Of a stretch of DNA of 64,000 nt, positions 1 through 9,558 are shown in pieces (the first letter of the stretch is position 1; each line of letters opens with the position of its first letter). The notes below the pieces were generated by a model. The model worked only from the letters and a program-made list of their open reading frames with translations. It did no database searches and was not told the origin of the DNA. Made by a program: the position numbers and the translations under genes. The stretch is from Omphalotus guepiniiformis (Eukaryota > Basidiomycota > Agaricomycetes > Agaricales > Omphalotaceae), in NCBI GenBank assembly GCA_028554645.1, contig JAQOOI010000019.1:682001-746000 (forward strand), given 5' to 3'.

Positions 1-952
1 CAAGGGGTCCTGGATACCAAGACGTTGAAAGTTCTGAGTGACTAACTCATCACGAGTGAGATGAGCTTGCGCAATGGTGTCAGCCATCTTATCAAAACAT
101 TCAACAATCCAGTTCTCCAAGGTAGTCACCCTTAACATACCCTCTGACAGCAGTCGTTGAGCCTGGAACACGCCCTGGACAAAGGTCTGCAAGTCCTTGC
201 GGAGCGCATCAAAGAAAGGGGTCGGATCAGCACGAAGCTCACGGTACACCATGTCCGCCAATATACGTTGAAAGAAGGTGCTTGCCTCAAACTCATGACG
301 AAGACGGGCAATAAGAGCATCGCGTTCACGAAGTTCACGATTGCGCTTTGTCTGAGCTGAAACCACACAGTGGTAAGAATTCTTCATGCGTGTAAAGCGG
401 CGGACCTGTTCTTGAAGATCGGAGGCCAAACGACACATGCGGGTATTAACCCCACGAGCATCCTTCAACTCATCCTGAACCCGAGAAAGGTCACTATGGA
501 AGGGGTGTAGGTCAATACATAAGAAAGAATGAAAGGAGACACATGTTCGTACCTCTCAAGGGTCTTACGAGCAAGTTCCGAAGCTTCCTTCTCATCCTGC
601 AACAGCTTAATCTGCACGCGGAGACCAGCGATCAACCTACAACATGATTGTCATTACCAACAAAGAACTTTGACAGGAGAGACTACTACTTACTGTCTAG
701 TTTCCGCTTCTACGTCTGAAGCCTCTGCCAATTCTTCACTTGACGAACATTCTTGCTCCAGCTCCAAAATACGGCTGACAAAGTGTCAGAAATGTATAAC
801 AAATGTAAGATTAAGATTACACACGCATCTACAAGTTCACGCAAAGTCAGAGCCGGCATGACTGGCACGTTCATCCAGCTCAGAGGTTCCGCGGTGATGT
901 GAGGAAGAAACAGAGTGCTCGAAGCCGCGTTGTTGAAAGTCTCGAAGTTCAT
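1..952 (-). CDS. Coiled-coil hypothetical protein, 3' end off the window
   Basis: Four exons splice cleanly on the minus strand: 825-952, 694-774, 553-636 and 1-493. The introns are 50, 57 and 59 nt, all GT-AG, with phases that match. About 262 residues are visible and the frame is still open at base 1, so the C-terminus is missing. The start at 952 (MNFETF) is chosen because the upstream in-frame ATG at 1096 adds a stretch that looks untranslated. From about residue 45 the protein is rich in Glu, Arg, Leu and Gln in heptad-like spacing (for example LELEQE, LQDEKEASELARKTLE), so a coiled coil is likely. I recognise no catalytic domain. It could be a host gene or part of the accessory block to its right; nothing in it decides this. 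Confidence 0.6.
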
Positions 953-2032
953 AATACGCAATGGTGCAGAAAGTGGGATTGCAAGGGTAATAAGGACAGA
1001 AATACATAAGTGAAGACTAGGTTTTATATGAAGCCCAGAATCCCAACCAAGACCCTTCTTCGAGATCCTCAATCTACGACATTCGAGACGAGTCATAGGT
1101 CAAAAGACAGTTCCGTGTTCCTTCTGATAGGTGGCGTATGTCGACCTGAGAACATCCTAAGAAGTCAGGGAAACGATATGACAATCGAGCTCCAGACATA
1201 CCATGTGCTCAAAAGAACCCCAATGTATTGTCACCGTTCCTCCATTCTAGGTACCGTCGCTGTTGAGAATACATCCATCATCGCTCTTCGTATTGTCATT
1301 GTTGGTATTGCCGCACGCACCTCGTCTCCACGCAGTGCCAATGGTGTCCGTTTCGCCACGTCGCCCATCCGGGGTCAAAGCATTGAGATTCCTGAAGGTC
1401 CCTTCACTCTCATCCCATCTTGCGCGTATATTCTAGAACGAACAGAAGTTAAGAACGAAAAGCGCCACCCCATATGAATCTTTAACGCACCCAGATTATG
1501 AACCCGGCATAAGTCTTCTCGCTCTTCCGTTGAGCTGCTACAAAAACCTCCATCTCCACCTTGCTGGTTCCTCTTCCATTCCTTTCGTCACGGGTTTGTT
1601 GTGGTAGTCTTGAGAAAGAAGATATGATGCAAAGAAAATAGCAGTGACTCAGAGAAAGACAGGGAGCACGCACCTACGAAACCCGTGTTCTCTCCTTATA
1701 CCCGAAACTGAAGTCCAACCATTTCACACCTGCCATCTATACCTGCATGAAGAACGAAGGGTATTCTGACGAATATGCTGTTCGGTCCTACCAATCATCT
1801 ACGCTGCGCCTGCGAGAAAACCTGGACTAATGGTCAGATGTTGTCTTTGCAGAAAAACGAAGCAGGTTGAAGATAAAAAAACACGTTCCTATCGTTCCCA
1901 TTACAATCCACGTCTATTAATTCATCACATTACAAAACGCGAGACCTGGAAAATTCGAAGAGAAGATAAGAATGAGTCAGATAGACCATAGACAAACAAA
2001 CGAACACGGATTGGAGAGGGACTTAACCCAGT
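953..2032. other. No supported gene
   Basis: A 155-codon frame on the plus strand (1010-1477) has no recognisable domain and no clear splice context. The rest is A-rich with stops in all frames. It may include the promoter of the minus-strand gene starting at 952. Confidence 0.4.
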
Positions 2033-2650
2033 AAACCAAGGAAAATCAGAGGAAAAACGGCAAAATCGTGTTGAAAGAAAACACGCACTGGAACGTCGAA
2101 GAGCATCCCGTGAAGGACTTCCGTCTCTATCTCGTGCATCTGCGAAGCTTTATGCCACTCCATTTCCATATGACTCGCCGTTATTCGCCAGCATTGCCCG
2201 CAGGAATCGTCCTGGAATAATTGTAGTCGAAGTTGCCGAACGTCCCATAAGTTCGAAGCTAGAACCCCAACAAAATCAGAAACGAAACGATGAAAACGCA
2301 GGAAATTAAAAACACGCACTTGGATTCTCACTATCCACACATGACCTTCGTCTTCCAAAAACATCTTGCGAAATCTCGCATAGCTGTCAACGTCGGAAAC
2401 GAACGAAATTTTGAAAGAAGTCGAAAGGGCATTCTTTTTTGAGGAAATGTCAGCGAGAATTCCAGACGTTCGAGATTGTGAGTCAAGCCATAAGCCCAGA
2501 GAAGAATCAGAAATGACGGCAGCATATCGAAACAAAATACGCACCCAAATGACAGAACCATCACATCCCATCGAGAATCTCTATCCACGTCTCACGCATC
2601 CACGAAGCTCTAGTCTTATTCCATCTCCACATGATTCGTCGCTATCGTTG
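2033..2650. repeat. Threefold degenerate direct repeat
   Basis: Three related blocks begin near 2033, 2270 and 2500. Each has an AATCAG...ACGGC-like or AAACGCAGG-like core followed by ACACGCACT or ACGCACCC. The first and third also share a second section: GCATCTGCGAAGC at about 2138 against GCATCCACGAAGC at about 2598, then TCCATTTCCA against TCCATCTCCA, and GACTCGCCG against GATTCGTCG. The copies are roughly 65-75 percent alike by eye. Read on the minus strand, each core resembles an exon end followed by a GTGCGT donor, so this may be a decayed tandem gene family. The 182-codon minus-strand frame across it is probably a by-product. Confidence 0.45.
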
Positions 2651-3222
2651 TCAATACTCTCCGAGAGTCGTCCATTCATCGTCCAGGTAACTAACGATGC
2701 TGGAATTTTGTTGTTAACATACACTGTATTTCAAAGGTTTTGAGACTACACGGGAACGAGGAGAAAGAGCGAAGGAATTCGTCAGTAATCCTTTGATCCC
2801 ACGGCCTTGATTCCTTGTATCCCTGTGAGACATAATTTGAAGATCTAGGAAGAGGAGAGATAACAGAGCAGCAGATGCGGGCAAAGACGGAAAACGGATG
2901 GGACGCGCGTCAACGAATGAAGCACGTGATCCGTATTATTTAAGCATTCCGCGCGCGCCTGTCCGATGTCTAGAAATATCCGTGAATTAAACACAACCTG
3001 GCTCATGGGCTCACGCAAATCCTTTCGAGGATTAAGTACAGTACAATTGCGGTTATATGGGCATATTGTAACAGGGTTGTGAACTTAATTCAACAAGTGT
3101 TACACACAATTTCATGGAATAACAGAATATGTGTAAAAAGCCTAAATTGGGGACATTTGTGCTAAGTTTCAGCATGAATAGGCAAGGCCGTCGAGGGCTC
3201 CGGCTGGTGAAGGGGGGTGTAC
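2651..3222. other. Non-coding; possible retroelement 3' internal tail
   Basis: No frame of interest. At 3209-3217, five bases before the LTR start, is a purine run (GAAGGGGGG) like the polypurine tract that primes plus-strand synthesis next to a 3' LTR. No gag, protease, integrase or reverse transcriptase sequence is present to its left. Confidence 0.4.
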
Positions 3223-3382
3223 TGTTAGGAGTCAGTACATACAGGTACAGAGCCACAGATCAATCAGCAAATAATGGCATACACAAGAAAGACAGAAAAT
3301 TTTAAATTTTCTGGTATCAACCAAATGCCTACTTGTTAACCAATCACTCTGTGGTCATACATGATGCACTACATAATTGATC

Positions 3383-3649
3383 TGAGTCATGTACAGCCTC
3401 CCTTCAGTCCCATGATTTCTATATCCTCTTCAGCTTGCAGTTTGAGTCATAACCAGTCATGCTGCAGCATCCATTACACATGAGTCATAACAAGTCATCC
3501 TGAAGTTCTTATGGAAGCTTGAGTCATATATAGTCACATTATAGACTCATAGTGACTTGAATCATGCCTAGTCAAAGTGACTCATGTTCAAGAGTCATGT
3601 CTAGTCAGAATGACTCATGCTCACAGTCATCTCTAGTCAAACTGACTCA
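3383..3649 (+). promoter_or_regulatory. Array of seven TGASTCA (AP-1/Gcn4-type) sites in LTR U3
   Basis: Exact TGAGTCA occurs at 3383, 3443, 3481 and 3520, and exact TGACTCA at 3578, 3611 and 3643. Many half-sites (AGTCAT, AGTCAA) lie between. TGASTCA is the established binding site of Gcn4/CPC1 and AP-1 bZIP factors. The array ends about 50 bp before the LTR TATA box, where an upstream activating region would sit. Stress or starvation control is inferred, not shown. Confidence 0.6.
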
Positions 3650-3699
3650 TGCAGCCTCATTGTAGATACTTTCCTTTTATATCTTTACTCAGAATTGTG

Positions 3700-3707
3700 T
3701 ATATAAA
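3700..3707 (+). promoter_or_regulatory. LTR TATA box
   Basis: TATATAAA followed by a pyrimidine- and T-rich stretch, about 110 bp upstream of the hairpin array. It sets the predicted transcript start near 3730, so the array would be transcribed. Confidence 0.6.
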
Positions 3708-3810
3708 CCCCACCCAACTTAGTGTACCTTAGTCTAGTTATTGTTTTCTTGTGAACCTCTACTTTGTAACCTGTCTTGTCAATACAAGTACTTCTTACTC
3801 TCTCTAGTCT

Positions 3811-4276
3811 ACTGAAGCATTCCCAGTGACTGAACCTCTAAGGCATTGAAGCATTTCCAGTGTCTTTCCCTAAGTATTGCTGAAGCATTTCCAGCAGTAT
3901 TTCCTTTGATTATCTGAAGCATTTCCAGATATTCTCCAAGGCATTGAAGCATTTCCAGTGTCTTTTCTTAAGTATTGCTGAAGCATTTCCAGCAGTATTT
4001 CCCTTGATTGTCTGAAGCATTTCCAGGCTTTCTCTTTGAATAACTGAAGCATTTCCAGTTGTTCATTCCATCCTTAGACTACTTGAAGTATCTAGATTCC
4101 CTTGGTTACTAAAGCATTTCCAGTAATCAAATTTCCTGTTCTCACTTGAAGCATTTCCAAGTGAAACCTACCTTTCTAGTGATATCTGAGACATCACTCC
4201 TTACATTTCCTTTCTCTGTGATATAGATTATCACTTCAGCTCATCTCTACATTGTGTTCTTTGAGTAGATTCTCAA
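3811..4276 (+). repeat. Array of hairpins with constant loop and variable stems
   Basis: The 9-nt segment AAGCATTTC (AAGCATTCC in the first unit) recurs at about 3815, 3849, 3883, 3917, 3947, 3981, 4015, 4047, 4112 and 4149. Both sides of each copy are complementary, but the stem differs from unit to unit: ACTG/CAGT, AGGCATTG/CAGTGTCT, AAGTATTGCTG/CAGCAGTATTT, TATCTG/CAGATA, GTCTG/CAGGC, TGAATAACTG/CAGTTGTTCA, TTGGTTACT/AGTAATCAA and TCACTTG/CAAGTGA. Stems run 4 to 11 bp and include G:U pairs. Three further hairpins with other loops follow at 4178-4198, 4218-4234 and 4261-4276. The array lies downstream of the LTR TATA box and so would be in the RNA leader. Confidence 0.8.
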
Positions 4277-4348
4277 TTAATACAACTTAGCCCCCAACCC
4301 CCATACTGTGGATCAGAGTAACTAACCCTTACCTTCTGTTCCCTAACA

Positions 4349-4411
4349 ACCTGCCATTGTGCGAGCAACAACTGCAATATTGTGAGCACCATCTGCTATT
4401 GTGTGATCAAG
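4349..4411 (+). repeat. Three diverged 21-bp tandem units
   Basis: Units at 4349-4369, 4370-4390 and 4391-4411 share the pattern CTGC-ATTGTG-GAGCA (third copy GTGTGATCA). They abut the right end of the LTR directly. The length is a multiple of three, but no long frame runs through. Confidence 0.5.
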
Positions 4412-4469
4412 GGGTTGTATACAGCCAAGACTAAGAGAGATATGATGTTTATAGAAGTTCGTGCTAGAA

Positions 4470-5899
4470 TTATTTTTTGACACTATTAAACAGCATAGCA
4501 GACGGAAGTAGAATAGTGCAGCCAGGTGGAAATTCCAAGACAATTTTCAAATCCCAAAGGATTAAGTGGCCTCCCAGCTTGTGGTTGTACGATCCACCTG
4601 ACGTCACAGCGCACATGCCATGAGCGGTGTTTTTCGAATCGATATGTACATGGGTCTGAACCTGCGGGCCGAAGTTGACAGTGATGCAGGAGAATACACT
4701 TTTTGGGAAGTTAGGTTGCAGATCAGGAAGTCGCTGATACAATTCGCGGTTGCGTCGATGATAGTACTCGTAATTTTTTGGAGACCATGCGGCGTATGCA
4801 GCTAGACATGTTGTAAGCTCACTGAAATCTGGAAAGCAAAGCAATACGCACCACTTTGTGCGGCAGCCAGGCGTCTAAAGCAGGGACGACGTAGGAGAGC
4901 CTGCATCATATCATCACGCGCACCCTTCAGACGCATTGGATGCGGCTGACCCTTGCCAAAAGATATGCCGTATGCAAAAGCAGGAAATTCTCCACGTCGA
5001 TGCTTCTTCTCCTCCTTTTCAAACTTAACGTTTCTCTGCGTGTCAGCGATGAGAGCAAACGCTTCGTCCAAAGCTTGCTGGTAGCCCTTGGCTGTGCACT
5101 TCTTCACGGCAGCAACGATCACTCGCTGGCGTCTATCGATAATGGGAATGGACTGGCTGCAGTTGGAGTTAATAACCTGGAGGAGATGTAGGAAGTGAAT
5201 AGAGGGAACTTACTGGCCTTCCCACTCGACGTAGCGGAAACCCTTTCGCGCCAGGTATTCCTTATTCCGCTTGACCGTCCTCCCGTAAGGCTTGCAGTCC
5301 ACCCCGACATAGAACCCAGCGGCAAAAGGGAGATCCTCGCATGACATATCTGCCTGGATAGGGCGAGACGGGTCAGACGCTTCAGTTGCAGCCACGGCAG
5401 AGTTGTGGCCCCCCAAGTGGCCACGACACTCGTACACAGATTCGCGTTGCCTACGTCGCTTTGCATTGCTGTGTCTTTGGCGCTTTGACGGTGCATGCGG
5501 AGCTGGGGACGGGGGGCGTTTGAGGCCAGCAGCAGGGGTAGAGGCAGGTAAGTGTGAATCTGGATGCTTAACGTGGGCAACAGGGTTGGTAGAGGTGGAT
5601 GCAGTCGGTTGCTCAATGCCATTCTGAAGATCCTGCAACTCACGCTCGAGGGCCATATCGGCAATAGGGTTCGTAACGGCAGATGGACACGCAGTCGGTT
5701 GTTCGAGGTCGTCTTCAGGGCCCTGCAGCTCGCGCTCGAGGGCCTCATCCAAGAGCTTGTCAAGGTCGATGTCTGCGGCAATTTCAACTGGCTGCGCGTC
5801 CAGGAAGAGGAAATCAGAAATCTTTGCGCAGTTGTTGTCGTTTACGGGGGGAGGACCTGGAAAGACAAACGCTGAGCACGGACTTTGAGCGGCATACAT
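4470..5899 (-). CDS. TET/JBP-like 2-oxoglutarate/Fe(II) dioxygenase, C-terminally truncated
   Basis: Three exons (5214-5899, 4852-5156, 4470-4801) give 440 residues. The first 180 are low-complexity with two ALERELQ repeats and a basic patch near PSKRQRH. The middle and C-terminal parts match the pattern of the TET/JBP-like proteins expanded in mushroom genomes: HRRGEFPA, GISFGKGQP, VNFGPQVQT, GGHLILWDL, EFPPG and LLPSA. The proximal iron motif HxD is present (His383, Asp385). The distal histidine expected just after LLPSA is missing; the frame reads LFNSVKK and stops. In the family a further stretch with the 2OG-binding Arg normally follows. These enzymes oxidise 5-methylcytosine or thymine in DNA, but this copy is probably inactive. 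The LTR element ends about 120 bp beyond its stop codon. Confidence 0.75.
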
Positions 5900-6544
5900 G
5901 TATCAGTGTTGCAGCAGGGGTGGTGTGGGGTAGGTGACGCGAAGTGTCCGACAATGTCTCAAGACACGCGTGCCACTGCTTCTCTAGATCCGGGAGTCGA
6001 ATCAACCAGAAAGTGGCACGCGTGCCCTTCAACGCGGCGGTGGGTAGGAGGAGTGGGTAGGGGGTGTGGCGGGTAGAAACGACGCGTGAACACGTACTAA
6101 TTTTTAGCATTGTCAGCCGGGCTGTGGCAGATGGCGTTGGTTCTACAGTGAGGAGGGAGGAGTCAGAGGGGCAGAAACGTAGAGCAGCATGTAGCCAGGG
6201 AGCGCATTGAGGTGCGTGTGCCGTGAGTTCTCTAGATCCGGGAATCGAATCAATCAGAACGTGGCGCGCGTACAGCTCAACACAGCGGCCAGTCGGAGAA
6301 ATAAACCTGAACGTACGGTAGGCGGCCAGAGTGAAGGTGGGTGTTTTAGATTGAAACAGTATCAACAAACCTGTCTTCAACATTTCACCAAGTCAAGTCA
6401 CATGTTTGTCACATGAGCACATACAGAAAACAGAAAAGTGAGTTAGACGCTACCGAAAGAAACCACGCGAAGGCTCAGACGCATTCACAGAGCTACCAAG
6501 AAACAAGATATGTATTCAACCAGGTACGTACAAACACGGCAGAC
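5900..6544. other. Intergenic region between two minus-strand genes
   Basis: No supported exon. It contains the paired direct repeat described separately. A long minus-strand frame (5814-6383) is in a different frame from the dioxygenase and looks like a by-product of the GC-rich repeats. Confidence 0.4.
5981..6298. repeat. Direct repeat, two ~70-bp copies 248 bp apart
   Basis: 5981-6050 and 6229-6298 share TCTCTAGATCCGGG, then GAATCAA, CAGAA, GTGGC and CGCG in the same order, about 75 percent alike by eye. Both lie upstream of the dioxygenase start at 5899, so they may be promoter elements or subterminal element repeats. Confidence 0.55.
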
Positions 6545-9146
6545 CTACACGACACGAGGAATATCAAGAAGGATCAAGAATTGCAGGTTGAAAGTCAGGG
6601 TCACCGACTTGCCCAAGAAATGCGGAGTCGGTGGGTAGAGCGACTGCGCTGTATATCCTACGCAGACCACAGAGTCTGTGGGTAGATCGGCAAGCCCATC
6701 TTCATAGAGAGGCAAATCACGCATGGCCAACTCCTCTAGGGCATACGTGTTGAACAGGAATGGTGAACGAGCGCCGCGCTGTCTTCCGTCATATATAGGG
6801 ACTTACAAACCAGCGGCATCAGTACATAATATATTAGTGAGGAACGAGAAATTACCATCTGAGCTGAAAGCCAAAGCCGAGGGATAAGCAGTCAGCAAAG
6901 CAGCTTTCCGGTTAACTGCAGTTGACCATTTGTTTTTCTTCTTGGGAGACACTAGAAGGGTAATGAGACTGGGACAATCACAGGCAAAAAGAGATACACA
7001 CGCTTGTTGGAACCCTTCAGGAGTTTGGATGCTGGCTGGCTGGCCATGGTAGTAAAGGACACCACGTCATCGGCGATGTCGCACGCAGCTTCAGTAAAGC
7101 CATGGGCATAACCAAAGTACGCCATCAAGCGTTGCGCCTCTTGTTGAAAAAGCCTCCCTGCAAATCTGCGAACCATGTAGCTAGCACCATCGGGCAGGGG
7201 TAAAGTGGCGGGTGTCACGATGTTGCATGAGGATGTCACTGCTAGAGAGAGAAAAAGAGCGTTCAAACCAAGGAAGTCACGCCGCTGGTGAAAGGTATTT
7301 CGGGCAACAGCATTCGGACCAGACATAACCCTGACATTGCGTGGATCGGCACGGGACGGGTTGATGAACACCCCGTTTTCAACAAATGTCACACATCGAA
7401 AGACCGACCTAAAGCCCATTAAACGGAGACGAACGTTCAGGAATACAGGGCGAGGACGCACCTCTGAGCATCCGAGGAAAGCGCGCTGGATACCGTAGAA
7501 TAAGTACACCACTCGCCAGTGCTTGGACGGTCAGTCACCGAAAGGACAAAGAGAGTGACTGGGCTAGATGGAGCAAGTCAGATGAAGGACAGGTGATTCA
7601 CACAGAGGAAAAAGCTCACGGGAGATTAAGTACAGAGGCGTAGGTAGATTTAAGCTTGTCATCCATCAAGAGCGGCACTAGACACCCTTCTGCGACAAGG
7701 GAGGTGTCGAAAATAGGGGCAGCGCAAGCGTGAGGAGCAGCAGGGAACGTAGCCTGCACAAGGGTGCCTTTGCGCGGGGCAGGGGTGGGCGTCGTAGAAC
7801 CAGATCTGGCTGAAGTAGTAGAGGAAGCAGAAGACGACACAGCAGAACTAACAGACCCGAGTCAGAACACGTCGCAAAGAGAACGACGAGACATACGCAG
7901 GGGAGGGTTCCAACGCCGAGATGATGGCAGCCAAGCGCAATGCCTTCCCGCCGGAAGTCACGGGAGTAGACGGAGTGACAGGTTGAGCCAGTGACAAGGG
8001 AGAAACGACGGCAGGCCTGAAAGGCATGCTGTGTTAGCTAGCACATCAGAAGGGGTGATTGAAGAGAGTACGCACGCAAGGCTAGTGTCGGATCCAGTGG
8101 AGGGTGCAGTGAGAGAAGTAGTAACAGGTCGAGATGTGGTGGATGCATCGGCAGACAGGGCAACGGGACTCCCCAAGACATCGGCACCCAATTCTGCAGA
8201 GTTGTCTAAAGCAGCAGGGCCAATGGGAGGTGTAGCGCACGAGGCATCGAGGGGACAGCTAAGCACAAAAAAGCAACGGTCAATAAGGCTTGTTTAAGAG
8301 GAGGAGAAAACATACTCCAAGCCAGGAATTACCGGGATATCGGCAAGGAAAGAAAAGTCTTCAACGTGGTCGAAATAACGGTCGTCGTCGTCTTCGGCCG
8401 ATCTGACGTGAGAATGTTAGCTAGACGGACAACGACCCACAAAAACGGAACTGACGCAGTGGCGGGTAGAGCAGCAGGGGGGGGAGCGGAGTCAGCAGAA
8501 GCAGCGGGCAGAATGGGAGCTGCGACAGGACGGCTGGTATCCACGGAGACATCGCTGGCAGCAGAAAAGGGACAAAAAGCGGGTGTACGCAGCAGGGGTT
8601 AGAGGAGGTGGGAAAATAGTGTCAGCAGCGAAAGAGGGAAAGAGAGGAAAACACTTACGCTGCGGACACGGAAGACACGTCAGACAGAGGGGAACCGCAA
8701 GTTGAGACAGACGAAGGGAGAAGAGGGGAGGAGGCAATGCTGGAAAGCAGCAAGTCAGGAAGAACGGAAGTAGTAAAAAGGGAGAAGCCTGACTTATCAC
8801 TTGCAGGCGGTACAGCTGGGGTGGGCACTGCAGTCGACGACGCAGGAGGTGAGTTCGCGCTAGCGCGAGGCTTTTTAGGCGTGGAAGGTGAAGGCGAAGA
8901 TGGGCTGCACGAAGAGTTAATGGAGACAGAGTAAACAAGAGAAAGTGGCACTCACGCTGACACCGCACGTTTGGTGGGAGAGGAAGAAGACACATCGAAG
9001 ACAGGCTGCGCCTCTGACTGTGGAGAAGGAACGGCGGGTACGGAGCTGGCGGCGGAATCAGACGAGACCTTTTTTCGGGAACCTCGAGCTGCAACTGTGC
9101 GTCGGGATGCAGCAGGTTTGCGCGAAGAACGTCTTGTACCAGACAT
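6545..9146 (-). CDS. Unknown Ser/Pro-rich protein of the accessory module, 11 exons
   Basis: Eleven short exons splice in frame from MSGTRR at 9146 to the stop at 6545, giving roughly 690 residues. The first half is Ser/Ala/Pro-rich and probably disordered, opening with a basic segment (RRSSRK, RGSRKK). An acidic patch (AEDDDDRYFDHVED) follows. The second half looks folded: GTLVQATFP, LVPLLMDDKL, GEWCTYSTV, FVENGVFINPSR, RDFLGLNALFLSL, ARRFAG-like MVRRFAGRLFQ, and a C-terminal part with VPIYDGRQRGARSPF, LPTDSVVCVGYT and NLQFLILLD. I know no named domain here. Position beside a TET/JBP-like gene and the divergent unknown genes suggests passenger cargo of a fungal DNA transposon; that is inference. 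Splice phases agree throughout, so the gene looks intact. Confidence 0.65.
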
Positions 9147-9558
9147 CGGATTCAACTGCAAGAGCAGGTGCAAGAGACGAGGACGGGGAGAAAACAGAGG
9201 GAAAAAACAGCGGTTAAGGAAGTTAAAAGACGGAGGACATTGGCGAAAAAATAGGTCGAAAGAACGAAGGACGGAGAAGTACGAAAACGTAAGAGGTAGC
9301 TGGACAAAAAGGCAGCAGAAGTTAAAACACGGCGAACGGACAACTAGAAGCAATAAGAATTGAGATCCAGGATCCGCTATTTATCATAACCATAAAAGGA
9401 CGTACCGCATCTGCGATAAATGACACTAGCCAATGCAACATACAATCGGAATTTCGCGAAGCGAAGGCACGGCCAGGAGAGAAGAAGAAACGGAGGAGGT
9501 GAAATTGGACATAAGTAAGAGAAGGGTGGCAGGATCTAGTTCAAAGACAAACAGCACC
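9147..9558. promoter_or_regulatory. Divergent intergenic region of the module
   Basis: The 412 bp separate the minus-strand gene starting at 9146 from the plus-strand gene starting at 9559 and must hold both promoters. No clear TATA box. The plus-strand frames reading through it have no introns or domains and are antisense shadows. Confidence 0.45.

Larger units (their letters stand above)
3223..4348 (+). mobile_element. Long terminal repeat of an LTR retroelement (solo or 3' LTR)
   Basis: The block begins TGTTAGG and ends CCTAACA, a perfect 7-bp inverted terminal pair of the TG...CA form. It has LTR order: a U3-like part with regulatory repeats, a TATA box at 3700-3707, a pyrimidine-rich start region, then a long structured leader. 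A purine tract lies immediately to the left. The flanking five bases (TGTAC on the left, ACCTG on the right) do not match, so there is no target-site duplication. That fits a 3' LTR whose left neighbour is element sequence, or an old rearranged copy. Orientation is plus, from the TATA box and purine tract. No second LTR copy was seen in the window, so the boundaries rest on the termini alone. Confidence 0.6.

Noticed and set aside
2023..2571. 182-codon minus-strand gene
   Set aside because: Runs across three decayed repeats, no domain, and its sequence pattern follows the repeat rather than a protein.
3811..4276. CRISPR-like array
   Set aside because: Units are 30-40 nt with a 9-nt constant core and self-complementary flanks, in a eukaryotic LTR with no cas genes. 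The constant part is the loop, not a repeat with unique spacers.
4309..4318. Initiator tRNA-Met primer-binding site (TGGATCAGAG)
   Set aside because: One base short of the usual TGGTATCAGAG and located inside the block bounded by TGTTAGG/CCTAACA. Kept only as a doubt about the right boundary.
5814..6383. 189-codon minus-strand gene upstream of the dioxygenase
   Set aside because: Overlaps the dioxygenase start in another frame, and its length comes from the GC-rich paired repeat.
8952..9363. Plus-strand frames of 90-130 codons
   Set aside because: Antisense to the first exon of the minus-strand gene and its promoter; highly charged shadow of Ser/Pro-rich codons.
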